Shown one piece after another: positions 37,249 through 45,587 of a stretch of DNA of 50,954 nucleotides. A program made the position numbers and the translations under genes. A model generated the notes under the pieces. The model worked only from the letters and a program-made list of their open reading frames with translations, did no database searches and was not told the origin of the DNA. Location: contig NZ_QUNG01000019.1 in NCBI RefSeq assembly GCF_003387375.1, positions 1-50,954 on the forward strand, read 5' to 3'. Origin of the DNA: Marinomonas pollencensis (GTDB lineage Bacteria; Pseudomonadota; Gammaproteobacteria; Pseudomonadales; Marinomonadaceae). Numbering within the stretch: position 1 is the first letter of the stretch; each line of letters starts with the position of its first letter.

Positions 37249-37267
37249 CCCTTGGAAGAACCAAGGG
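37249..37267 (-). promoter_or_regulatory. hairpin in the htpG 5' leader
   Basis: CCCTTGG-N5-CCAAGGG, 27 bases upstream of the start codon and 5' of the AGGAG ribosome site. It does not cover the ribosome site, so it is more likely an mRNA-stability element than an RNA thermometer. Confidence 0.55.
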
Positions 37268-37292
37268 GTATTTCTAAATGCTTGTGCATTCT

Positions 37293-37320
37293 AAATAAAG
37301 CCTCTTCAATGGATTTCAAG
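37293..37320 (-). promoter_or_regulatory. candidate sigma-32 promoter of htpG
   Basis: On the minus strand CTTGAAA (37314-37320), 13-bp spacer, CTTTATTT (37293-37300). The -35 is perfect; the -10 matches the consensus only partly. Confidence 0.45.
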
Positions 37321-37405
37321 AGGCCTATTTATAAAAAAGGAGAAAAAAACAGAAAAAAGCTAAGAATATGAGCTGGTTATCAGTTGGGCGTGTTTTAAAG
37401 GCAAA

Positions 37406-38107
37406 TCAAAGATTCTTCCGAACCAAGGTTAAACCATCGCCAATCGGAATCAAAGACAGTTCAACGTCCATATCTTGATGAATGGTTTTATTTAATTCTC
37501 TGACGACGCAGGTGTCTTTATCATCAAACGCCTCATCGGCCACATTTCCCCACCACAAGGTGTTATCGACCAAAAGGCAGCCACCGGGACGCAGCAATTG
37601 CTTAGCTAACTGATAGTAAGCCAGTAGATTTTTTTTGTCCGCGTCAATAAAAATAAAATCAAAGGTTCCCGCTTCATCCAGCAGAGATTCGAGCACCGGT
37701 AGCGCCTTATCACAATAGGTGGTCACGCGGTCTAGCACGCCCGCCTCATCCAAGTAACGGGAGGCAATATCCAACCACATTTGTTTCTTTTCAATCGCCA
37801 CTAGAGTAGCAGATTCTGGCATTGCCATCGCCAACGACAAGGTGCTATATCCCGTAAACACCCCTATTTCTAAGAGTTTTTGTGGAGCTTGAAGCTTGAC
37901 CAACAAACTCAGTAATTGACCCACTTCCGGAGCCAATTGCATTCTGGCCATATGGTATTGCGCGGTTTCACGACGCAGCGCTCTTAAAATATCGTGTTCA
38001 CGAACTGACACATCAATTAAATATTGGTATAGCCTATCGTCGACTTTAACCGTGCGATTAGTGGGGTTATCGTGATCGGGTAATGGTTTAGGAAAATTAG
38101 GAAGCAT
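37406..38107 (-). CDS. O-methyltransferase (class I, CCoAOMT-like)
   Basis: 233 aa SAM-dependent O-methyltransferase family 3. Motif I LEIGVFTGYSTLSLA, FDFIFIDADKKNLLAYY and LRPGGCLLVDNTLWWG (divalent metal ligands D/D/N) are present. Methyl acceptor unknown. Overlaps the upstream DUF599 gene by 11 bp, so they are co-transcribed. Confidence 0.85.
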   Translation of the reverse strand: MLPNFPKPLPDHDNPTNRTVKVDDRLYQYLIDVSVREHDILRALRRETAQYHMARMQLAPEVGQLLSLLVKLQAPQKLLEIGVFTGYSTLSLAMAMPESATLVAIEKKQMWLDIASRYLDEAGVLDRVTTYCDKALPVLESLLDEAGTFDFIFIDADKKNLLAYYQLAKQLLRPGGCLLVDNTLWWGNVADEAFDDKDTCVVRELNKTIHQDMDVELSLIPIGDGLTLVRKNL

Positions 38108-38828
38108 GTGACTTAATGACGAGTCCTCGACTCAATGTTTTAAAAGTTTTTGATCTAAATTCACGGCGATACAAGACAGCAACCACAGTAATACTTGCTG
38201 CCATACAAAAGTAAGGCCCCAAGAACCAAGCGCAAAACGCCATGGCAAAATAATAAGCACGCAAACCATAATTGAACTGATTCGCTGCCAAACTGCATAT
38301 TTGCGCCATATGCATAGCATATAACTCTCGCTCACTCTCTTCTATCCCTCGTTCCGTTGCTAATGGTGCGCTCCCCACCAACACAGAACAAAAGTTATAT
38401 TGTCTTACAGACCAAGTAAAAGTGAAAAATGCATAGGCAAAAATAAGCACAAGAACGATAATTTTAAGTTCCCATTCTTGTCGACTTCCTGGTGCCATCA
38501 GATAAAAATCTGACAACACTTCCAACGCCTCTTTAGAATACTTAAAACCGGCAAATAGGCCGGCAATAATCAACAGAGAACTGGAAGCAAAAAATAAGCT
38601 ACTGCGCTCTAGGTTCGCCATGACCGAAGCATCGGCGATGCGATTATCGCGGCGCAGCAATCGAGACATCCAAGCCAAACGGAATTGATGCAATACACTC
38701 ACCAAGCAAGAACGGCGCTTAGAATTATAGACAGCGTAAAAAGCATACCCTCCCCAGCACCCAATAAAGACAAACAATGTGACAAGATCAAGGGGATCAA
38801 GGAGCGTGGAGACTGAGCTACTTTCCAT
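38097..38828 (-). CDS. DUF599 family membrane protein
   Basis: 243 aa with four to five membrane segments (VTLFVFIGCWGGYAFYAVY, FFASSSLLIIAGLFAG, IIVLVLIFAYAFFTFTW, YFAMAFCAWFLGPYFCMAAS). DUF599 conserved features include WSVRQYNFCSVLVGSAP and NFGLRAYYF-like NYGLRAYYFAMA. Role unknown. Confidence 0.8.
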   Translation of the reverse strand: MESSSVSTLLDPLDLVTLFVFIGCWGGYAFYAVYNSKRRSCLVSVLHQFRLAWMSRLLRRDNRIADASVMANLERSSLFFASSSLLIIAGLFAGFKYSKEALEVLSDFYLMAPGSRQEWELKIIVLVLIFAYAFFTFTWSVRQYNFCSVLVGSAPLATERGIEESERELYAMHMAQICSLAANQFNYGLRAYYFAMAFCAWFLGPYFCMAASITVVAVLYRREFRSKTFKTLSRGLVIKSHAS

Positions 38829-38962
38829 TTGGGAACTCTATCATCGAATGATTAAAAGAAGGCCTTCATTAAATCACTTTTTCTGCAGTTTGTCCTTGTT
38901 ACTACACGTAAAAAAACAAAAGATAAAAGCGCAATCAATAAACATTAAATTGTAAAAAACAC

Positions 38963-38990
38963 TTGCATCGCTCTGAAATAAACGTATTAT
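38963..38990 (+). promoter_or_regulatory. promoter of tRNA-Leu
   Basis: TTGCAT (38963-38968), 16-bp spacer, TATTAT (38985-38990), then the GC-rich discriminator GCACGCG typical of stable-RNA promoters. Confidence 0.7.
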
Positions 38991-39009
38991 GCACGCGTCA
39001 ACACGACAT

Positions 39010-39094
39010 GCGGATGTGGTGGAATTGGTAGACACGCTGGATTTAGGTTCCAGTGCTTCACGGCGTGAGAGTTCGAGTCTCTCCATCCGCACCA
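39010..39094 (+). tRNA. tRNA-Leu (anticodon UAG)
   Basis: 85 nt with encoded CCA. Acceptor GCGGATG/CATCCGC, anticodon stem CTGGA/TCCAG with loop TTTAGGT and anticodon TAG at 39044-39046, a long type-II variable arm, and T-arm GAGAG-TTCGAGT-CTCTC. Reads CUN leucine codons. Single gene; no clear terminator downstream. Confidence 0.97.
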
Positions 39095-39284
39095 TCTAAA
39101 CACCTCTTATTACTTTTCTTGTTACTCCCCTATTTTTTAACAAACTCAGAAATTTTACTATTTACTCAGCAAATACAGCCTGATGCTTTTTACAAAAAAA
39201 GCCAAGCCCATCACTGAGCTCGACTTTCTTTTATAAAGTAGCCGACATGCTTTTAAGTAAGCTTCCAGCAAACACTTCCTAAGA

Positions 39285-40316
39285 TCACTTCAGCTTCCAA
39301 CTAACCTGCTTGCCAGCAAAGAAAGGCACAATCGGGTCGCCATTTGGTAAAACAATACTATCAGGAACTTGCCAAGCCTCTTTCACTAGAGTGACGGTTT
39401 GTGTGTTGCGTGGCAATCCATAAAAATCTGCACCATGTAAGCTAGCAAAACCTTCCAATTTATCCAAAGCGTCTAGCTCATCAAACACTTGAGTGTATAA
39501 CTCAAGTGCAGACCAAGCACTGTAGCAACCCGCGCAGCCACAATCTGACTCTTTACGGTGCTTCGCGTGTGGCGCAGAATCTGTACCCAAGAAAAATTTA
39601 GAAGAGCCCGATTTCACTACCGCGCGTAATGCTTCTTGGTGGATATTACGTTTTAATACTGGCAAGCAATAGTTATGAGGACGCATACCGCCATCCAACA
39701 TATCATTACGATTTAACAATAAATGTTGAGGGGTAATCGTCGCTGCCACACCTTCCCGAGCAGCCAACACGAAGTCCGCTGCATCTTTCGTCGTAATATG
39801 CTCAAAAACGACTTTTAAATTTGGCACACGCTCAACAATTTTGACCATATGCTGATCGATAAATTCTTTTTCACGATCAAAAATATCGATGTGTTTCTGC
39901 GTGACCTCACCGTGGATCAACAACAGCATGCCATTGTCAGCAAGCGCCTCAAATACTGGGTATAAAGACTCCAGCGAGTTAACGCCCGAATCTGAATTGG
40001 TTGTCGCGCCTGCTGGATACATCTTAGCCGCTAACACGCCTGCTTTTTTGGCTGCTTTAATGTCTTCGACGGATGTTTTATCTGTTAGGTAAATCGTCAT
40101 TAATGGCGTAAAAGTACTGCCTTCAGGGCGCGCGGCCAGAATTCGCTCTTGATAGCTGAGCGCTAACGCTGCCGTGGTCACAGGGGGAACAAGATTAGGC
40201 ATCACCACTGCACGCTCAAAACAACGAGCGGTCGCAGGTACGGTTTCCAACAGCATTTCGTCGTCACGAAAGTGTAAATGCCAGTCATCTGGTTTGATTA
40301 TAGTAATTTCGTTCAT
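39285..40316 (-). CDS. pyrC: dihydroorotase
   Basis: 343 aa (E. coli PyrC 348). Metal-binding HLH at residues 13-15 in DDWHLHFRD, the carboxylated lysine in AAKMYPAGATTNSDSGV, and VFEHITTKDA, GTDSAPHAKHRKE. Closes N-carbamoyl-aspartate to dihydroorotate in pyrimidine synthesis. Start 40316 (MNEITIIKPD) has AAAGG upstream; earlier in-frame ATGs add unconserved residues. Confidence 0.95.
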   Translation of the reverse strand: MNEITIIKPDDWHLHFRDDEMLLETVPATARCFERAVVMPNLVPPVTTAALALSYQERILAARPEGSTFTPLMTIYLTDKTSVEDIKAAKKAGVLAAKMYPAGATTNSDSGVNSLESLYPVFEALADNGMLLLIHGEVTQKHIDIFDREKEFIDQHMVKIVERVPNLKVVFEHITTKDAADFVLAAREGVAATITPQHLLLNRNDMLDGGMRPHNYCLPVLKRNIHQEALRAVVKSGSSKFFLGTDSAPHAKHRKESDCGCAGCYSAWSALELYTQVFDELDALDKLEGFASLHGADFYGLPRNTQTVTLVKEAWQVPDSIVLPNGDPIVPFFAGKQVSWKLK

Positions 40317-40403
40317 CACAGGCCTTTTAGTCATAATAAGAAAGCACAGTGATTCTAACAGAATCGTCAAAGAGAGACAGCGCAACACCATTCGTCAGCC
40401 ATA

Positions 40404-40438
40404 AAAAAGGCCGAGCAAAATAATTGCTCGGCCTTTTT
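40404..40438 (-). terminator. terminator of deaD
   Basis: 15-bp stem AAAAAGGCCGAGCAA/TTGCTCGGCCTTTTT with a 5-nt loop, 26 bases past the deaD stop. Confidence 0.93.
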
Positions 40439-40463
40439 AAAAATTCACGCAATCAAAACAGGA

Positions 40464-42296
40464 TTAGCTGTCTTTGCGAGGACCTCTTGGACGACGGTCT
40501 CCGCGATGATTATCACGATTGCTTGGACGGCGACGATCACCAGAGCCGTTACCACCAGGGCGACGACGAGATGGCGCAGCAGCCAGCTTGTTCAATGCAT
40601 CAGCATCTTCCAACTTAGCAATTTCAGAACGCTGACCGCAAATACGAGTCTTGTTCAGTTTATCAATCGCTTCCGCTTTAAGATCTGTTGGCAGATCAAC
40701 TGTGGCAAAGTTTTCGTAGATTTCGATGTGACCAATGTAACGGCTTTCGATATCCGCTTCGTTGGCAATCGCGCCTACAATGTTACCTGGCTTAACACCA
40801 TCGCTGTAACCCACTTGAACCACATAACGCGTCATCGCAGTATTTGGATCATCTTTCAGTGGCATCGCATCTTTGGTCACTGGACGCTGCTTACGCTCAC
40901 GCGGTGCACGATCAGAACGATCCCCACGATCGCTACGCTCAGAACGTTCGCGACGCTCTTGACGCACTTCCATCTCAGACAATAGCAAAGGCGTTTTGCC
41001 TTGTGCCATATGAGCCAAAGCCGCTGCCATTTTCAATGGATCCACTTCGTTTTCTTTTTGGAAGCCCTCAACAAGCTCCAAGAAGAAATCTAGGTTTTCA
41101 TTATCCATTGTGTCAGTAATGCGTTGTTTGAAACGATTTACACGCTGCTCATTGATATCAGAAGCAGTAGGTAAATTCATTTTCTCGATCGGCTGACGAG
41201 TCGCGCGCTCAATGGCTTGCAACATACGACGCTCACGATGAGCAACGAACAAAATAGCAGTACCAGAACGACCAGCACGGCCAGTACGACCAATACGGTG
41301 AACATAAGATTCAGTGTCGTATGGAATGTCATAGTTGACTACGTGACTAACACGCTCAACATCCAAACCACGAGCAACGACATCCGTTGCAACAAGAATG
41401 TCGATTTGACCTTTCTTGATGCGATCTACTGTACGTTCACGTAAATTCTGGCTAATGTCACCGTTCAAGGCTTCACAAGCGTGGCCACGTGCCGTTAGCT
41501 TCTCAGCCAATTCTACCGTCGCTGCTTTAGTACGAACAAAGATGATCATGCCATCGTGTTCGTTCATTTCAAGAATACGAGTCAAAGCGTCTAGCTTATG
41601 CAAACCACTTACTGGCCAGTATTTTTGAGTAATAGTAGTCGCTGTTGATGTTTTCGTAACAATCTTAATTTCTTTTGGATTCGTTAGGTGACGGTTAGCC
41701 ACTTGACGAATAACAGAAGGCATAGTTGCTGAGAACAAAGCGATTTGACGAGTTGGTGGTGTTTGTTCAAGAACCCACTCAACATCATCGATAAAGCCCA
41801 TGCGTAGCATTTCATCGGCTTCATCAAGAACCAGCGCCTTAAGGCCTTCTAGCTTCAATGTTTTACGACGAATATGATCCATCACACGACCAGGTGTACC
41901 AACGACAACCTGAACGCCACGTTTTAGCTGGCGCAATTGTGTGTCGTATGACATGCCGCCATAAATTGGCAAAACATGAAAATCTGGGATATGACGTGCA
42001 TAAGTTTGAAATGCTTCAGAAACCTGAATAGCAAGTTCACGAGTTGGAGCCAATACAAGTAGTTGTGTCGTCTTGTCTGTAACGTCTATGCGAGACAGTA
42101 GCGGAAGCGCGAACGCTGCCGTCTTACCAGTACCCGTCTGCGCTTGCCCCAGAAGGTCACGACCTTCTAATAGAAATGGAATACTTTGCGCTTGGATAGC
42201 TGAGGGTTGCTCGTAACCGAGGTCGGCAACCGCTTTAAGAACAGGGGCAATTAAGCCCAACGAATCAAATGTAGGCTGAATTTCAGCGTCAGACAT
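40464..42296 (-). CDS. deaD: DEAD-box RNA helicase DeaD/CsdA
   Basis: 610 aa (E. coli 629). Q motif, AQTGTGKTAAF (I), VLDEADEML (II), FSATMP (III), and IHRIGRTGRAGR-like VHRIGRTGRAG (VI), then the DbpA-type RNA-binding domain and a basic G/R-rich tail (RRRPGGNGSGDRRR). Unwinds RNA in ribosome assembly and cold adaptation. Start 42296 (MSDAEIQPTF) with AAAGG upstream. A 5' leader of about 90 nt is likely. Confidence 0.94.
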   Translation of the reverse strand: MSDAEIQPTFDSLGLIAPVLKAVADLGYEQPSAIQAQSIPFLLEGRDLLGQAQTGTGKTAAFALPLLSRIDVTDKTTQLLVLAPTRELAIQVSEAFQTYARHIPDFHVLPIYGGMSYDTQLRQLKRGVQVVVGTPGRVMDHIRRKTLKLEGLKALVLDEADEMLRMGFIDDVEWVLEQTPPTRQIALFSATMPSVIRQVANRHLTNPKEIKIVTKTSTATTITQKYWPVSGLHKLDALTRILEMNEHDGMIIFVRTKAATVELAEKLTARGHACEALNGDISQNLRERTVDRIKKGQIDILVATDVVARGLDVERVSHVVNYDIPYDTESYVHRIGRTGRAGRSGTAILFVAHRERRMLQAIERATRQPIEKMNLPTASDINEQRVNRFKQRITDTMDNENLDFFLELVEGFQKENEVDPLKMAAALAHMAQGKTPLLLSEMEVRQERRERSERSDRGDRSDRAPRERKQRPVTKDAMPLKDDPNTAMTRYVVQVGYSDGVKPGNIVGAIANEADIESRYIGHIEIYENFATVDLPTDLKAEAIDKLNKTRICGQRSEIAKLEDADALNKLAAAPSRRRPGGNGSGDRRRPSNRDNHRGDRRPRGPRKDS

Positions 42297-42395
42297 GTAA
42301 ATGTGTACCTTTTTTTGGTGGGAGCAAGGCCTGTAACAATTTACATGCCTTAACGAAATTACTCTGGAAATTCTCTGAGGAAAACCTGATCGGGT

Positions 42396-42401
42396 ATTAT
42401 A
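42396..42401 (-). promoter_or_regulatory. candidate -10 of deaD
   Basis: TATAAT on the minus strand inside GTATATAATA. A leader of about 95 nt would follow, as for other cold-shock helicase genes. A clear -35 is not seen. Confidence 0.45.
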
Positions 42402-42520
42402 TACGAACAATAAAAATTTTGCCAGCCTAAGCCAGGCAAAAGACAGATATTCTTAAGTCTACGAAACCGAGGCTAAAATCCCTCAAAACGCGACGCGAAA
42501 AGTCCCTTAATACCGGTCAT

Positions 42521-43393
42521 TCATTGAAACGCGAGTCGCTGTGCACACCACCGCCATATTTCTTCCACCGCCTTTCTATGGCAAGGTAAGTTCTTACGCA
42601 CCAGTGAATAAGGCGGCTCTATTGTAAGCACCTTATCTGTGACCTGCACCAACCTGCCAGCGTCAAGATCGGTAGCAACAAAAGCACGACAAGCCAAGGC
42701 CACTCCCTGCCCTGCCAAAGCAGCATCTAAAGCCAAAGTTGTTTGATTAAAAACCGCCCCTGGCAACCTTCCTCGAACACCCAAGAAAGTAGACCACTGT
42801 TGATGTGAATCATGAAGCAATGGCAACTTATGCAATTGCTCCAGAGTAAAAGGAAGCGCGTTATCAGCAATAAAATAAGGACTGGCCACTGCAATAAGCT
42901 GCTGCCTAAAAAGCACGATTGCTTGCAGATTATCCGGAAAGCTTTCTTTACTCAAACGTACCGCAATGTCTACTTGGTCACGATCAAAGTCTGCCAATGA
43001 TTCTGTTGCCACAGTGCGCAGCTCCACATCAGGAAAGGCCGCATTAAGTTCAGCAAGTCGCGGAATTAATAACTTAGAGGCAAAACTCGGCGGCACACTG
43101 ATAGTGACAGTTTCAGGGCTCGCCAACAATTGCTCGGTCGCTTCTCCCATCACATCAAACGCGCGCCCAATATCAGCCAGATAAAGCGCCCCTTTTGACG
43201 TTAATACAAGCCCTCTAGGCATTCGCTGAAACAAGACAACCCCTAAATGCTCTTCTAGAGCCCTAACCTGTTGTGCAACCGCCCCCTGGGTAACACCCAG
43301 TTCGTCGGCGGCAGCCCGAAAGCTCAGCCTACGCCCAGCGGCCTCAAAAGCTCTCAAGGCATTTAAAGAAGGCAATTTACGACGTGATAGCAT
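42521..43393 (-). CDS. LysR-family regulator, GcvA-like
   Basis: 290 aa. N-terminal HTH (LPSLNALRAFEAAGRRLSFR, ELGVTQGAVAQQVRALEEHL) of the GcvA/AmpR subgroup; effector domain follows. Divergent from the EamA gene; an inverted repeat CTGTAG/CTACAG lies between. The same element precedes the SDR gene, so these two genes are probable targets. Confidence 0.85.
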   Translation of the reverse strand: MLSRRKLPSLNALRAFEAAGRRLSFRAAADELGVTQGAVAQQVRALEEHLGVVLFQRMPRGLVLTSKGALYLADIGRAFDVMGEATEQLLASPETVTISVPPSFASKLLIPRLAELNAAFPDVELRTVATESLADFDRDQVDIAVRLSKESFPDNLQAIVLFRQQLIAVASPYFIADNALPFTLEQLHKLPLLHDSHQQWSTFLGVRGRLPGAVFNQTTLALDAALAGQGVALACRAFVATDLDAGRLVQVTDKVLTIEPPYSLVRKNLPCHRKAVEEIWRWCAQRLAFQ

Positions 43394-43402
43394 ACTTACA
43401 TC

Positions 43403-43446
43403 CTGTAGTTTTTCTACAGCCTAGCAGAATTATTTAACGCGCGAAA
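43403..43446 (+). promoter_or_regulatory. shared LysR-type element before the EamA gene
   Basis: Inverted repeat CTGTAG-TTTTT-CTACAG (43403-43419), then, 11 nt after its end, TATTTAACGCGCGAAA (43431-43446). The same two blocks at the same spacing are found at 44603-44646. Confidence 0.7.
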
Positions 43447-43535
43447 GCAAATCAAATTAGCCTTACAATCTAGACTAACTCGTATTGCCCACATTAATCT
43501 GGTGGAGCAATAATTCCGTCATCAAGGAGCATATC

Positions 43536-44471
43536 GTGTTTCGAACTTATCTCGCACTGATCGCATTGGGCGTAATCTGGGGCTCCAACTTCATCTTTAT
43601 GAAATGGGCAACCGACCTTATCTCACCAACACAAACAGTATTCTTACGAGTTTTGTTTGGCTTTGTGCCACTATTATTGGTTGCCATCAAAGCAAAAGTG
43701 CTTACCCGCCAACAACTCAAGCACCTACCCCACTTCGCCATTATGTCCGTCTTAGCCACCACTTTTTACTATTACGGTTTTGTTGCAGGAACGGCTCGCC
43801 TTCCCACCAGCATTGCGGGCTTGCTGAGCGGCTCCATTCCAATATTTACCTTTATTTGCGCCTTTCTTTTTTTACGTCAAGATCGCCCAACGGGGCAAAT
43901 GGCTTTTGGCGTACTAGTGGGATTTATTGGCATTACCGTGAGCGCCCGCCCATGGGAAGGTGTCGCTGGTGCTGAATTGGCAGGAACCCTTTGGATGATT
44001 GCTGGCACACTTAGTCTTGGCGTGTCTTTTGTTTATGCCCAGCGTTTTTTATCTGCGTTACAAATACCACCTTTGGCTCTGGCCACATGGCAAACAGGTT
44101 TCGCCACTCTTACCCTACTCGTGTTAACTCCTTTTGACGGCATTGGCGCCATCGCCGATGATCAACGCGCTTTATTAGGTGCTATTTTTGGCTTGGGCAT
44201 ACTCGGTACAGGCGCCGCTTTCTTCATTTATTACTTTGTCATTGAAAAGCTCGGCCCTGTGCGTGCCGCTGGTGCAACCTATATCGCCCCTGTCGTTGCC
44301 GTTTTGATTGGCGCATTTGTCGGAGAAGAGATTACTGCCAGCACTATTTTAGCTCTGTGCCTGATACTTGGAGGCGTTGTCCTGATACAAACTGGCAAAC
44401 GCAAAACCAACGACACCCCCAAACAAGCTGAAAACACTCAGCTTAACCAAGCCGAAAAAACAGTGCCTTAA
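43536..44471 (+). CDS. EamA family transporter (DMT superfamily)
   Basis: 311 aa from GTG 43536, with AAGGAG six bases upstream (upstream codons are not part of the family). Two EamA repeats, ten membrane helices, start MFRTYLALIALGVIWGSNFI. Probably exports a small metabolite. Divergent from the LysR gene, followed by a strong terminator. Confidence 0.87.
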   Translation: MFRTYLALIALGVIWGSNFIFMKWATDLISPTQTVFLRVLFGFVPLLLVAIKAKVLTRQQLKHLPHFAIMSVLATTFYYYGFVAGTARLPTSIAGLLSGSIPIFTFICAFLFLRQDRPTGQMAFGVLVGFIGITVSARPWEGVAGAELAGTLWMIAGTLSLGVSFVYAQRFLSALQIPPLALATWQTGFATLTLLVLTPFDGIGAIADDQRALLGAIFGLGILGTGAAFFIYYFVIEKLGPVRAAGATYIAPVVAVLIGAFVGEEITASTILALCLILGGVVLIQTGKRKTNDTPKQAENTQLNQAEKTVP

Positions 44472-44487
44472 GAGCTTAGCCTGCCCC

Positions 44488-44529
44488 AAAAAAACGGCAA
44501 CTCCAGCGCTTCTGGTGTTGCCGTTTTTT
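44488..44529 (+). terminator. terminator of the EamA gene
   Basis: Stem AAAACGGCAAC/GTTGCCGTTTT extended by an inner CCAG/CTGG, then T residues. Confidence 0.9.
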
Positions 44530-44602
44530 ATTAGCGTTTTCTAATCGGTGGACTAGCCCGCTAGGGAAAAGACAGAAAAAGGACACCAGCAAACTTTTTT
44601 AC

Positions 44603-44646
44603 CAATAGTTTTTCTACAGCTATACACGCATATTTATCGCGCGAAA
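44603..44646 (+). promoter_or_regulatory. shared LysR-type element before the SDR gene
   Basis: CAATAG-TTTTT-CTACAG; TAGTTTTTCTACAGC (44606-44620) is identical to 43406-43420. TATTTATCGCGCGAAA (44631-44646) differs from the EamA copy by one base. Confidence 0.7.
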
Positions 44647-44698
44647 TACAACCTATTCTTAGACATACTATTGTTTCACTCGAATCAAGGAGCAGACC

Positions 44699-45421
44699 AT
44701 GAACCAAACAACATCAAACACCCAACAAAAAGTAGCCATTATTACCGCGGGCGGCTCTGGCATGGGCGCAGCCGCCGCTCGAAGGCTCGCAAAAGATGGC
44801 TATAAAGTGGCTATTCTTTCTTCATCAGGCAAAGGCGAAGCCCTTGCTCAAGAGCTCGGCGGCATTGGTGTGACCGGATCAAACCAATCTAACGAGGATT
44901 TACAAAAATTGGTCGATATGGTGATGAACAAATGGGGACGGATTGATGCCCTAGTGAATTCCGCCGGTCACGGACCGCGCGCCCCCATTATCGATATTTC
45001 TGATGAAGATTGGCATTTAGGTATGGAGGTGTATTTTCTCAGTGCGGTTCGCACCATTCGGCTGGTAACTCCGATTATGGAAGCCCAAGGCCATGGCAGC
45101 ATTGTCAACATATCCACCACTTGGGCCTTTGAGCCTTCCGAGGTATTCCCTACTTCCACCGTGTTCCGCGCAGGGCTGGCTAGCTTCATCAAGATATTTG
45201 CCGATCGTTACGCGAAAAATAATATTCGCATTAACAATGTACTGCCAGGCTGGATCGATAGCTTACCTGCTACAGATGAGCGCAGAGAGAGCGTGCCTAT
45301 GGGACGCTATGGCAAAGCCGAAGAAGTCGCTGCAAGCATTGCTTTTTTACTGTCAGATGACGCAGCTTATATTACAGGACAAAATTTACGCATAGACGGC
45401 GGCGTCAGTCATTCCATTTAA
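44699..45421 (+). CDS. SDR family oxidoreductase with atypical active site
   Basis: 240 aa Rossmann-fold short-chain dehydrogenase. Coenzyme motif TAGGSGMG (16-23), NSAG (87-90), catalytic Ser139 in VNIST. At the YxxxK site the sequence is S153-TVF-R157 (in PTSTVFRAGL), so the catalytic Tyr and Lys are replaced. C-terminal DGG near the end. Either a different chemistry, a non-catalytic role or a known RAGL variant subfamily. Shares a promoter element with the EamA gene. Confidence 0.85.
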   Translation: MNQTTSNTQQKVAIITAGGSGMGAAAARRLAKDGYKVAILSSSGKGEALAQELGGIGVTGSNQSNEDLQKLVDMVMNKWGRIDALVNSAGHGPRAPIIDISDEDWHLGMEVYFLSAVRTIRLVTPIMEAQGHGSIVNISTTWAFEPSEVFPTSTVFRAGLASFIKIFADRYAKNNIRINNVLPGWIDSLPATDERRESVPMGRYGKAEEVAASIAFLLSDDAAYITGQNLRIDGGVSHSI

Positions 45422-45495
45422 ATGCACGAATTAAAGCAAACAAATCTATGGGTCAATGGGCAGCAACTTATCACAACAAGGAGCGCAATATTAAG

Positions 45496-45525
45496 GAGGC
45501 ATCAGCTGATATCGGCTGATGCCTC
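45496..45525 (+). terminator. terminator after the SDR gene
   Basis: 11-bp stem GAGGCATCAGC/GCTGATGCCTC with an 8-nt loop; T-run is weak on both strands. Also lies beyond the proS stop. Confidence 0.65.
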
Positions 45526-45587
45526 AATCTTGTAGACGCTTAATACCATAAAAAAGTCAATCCATTGAAATTCAATGCATTAATGAC

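Noticed and set aside
40506..40985. 159-codon frame opposite deaD
   Set aside because: Antisense shadow of a conserved coding region; T/I-rich product with no family features.
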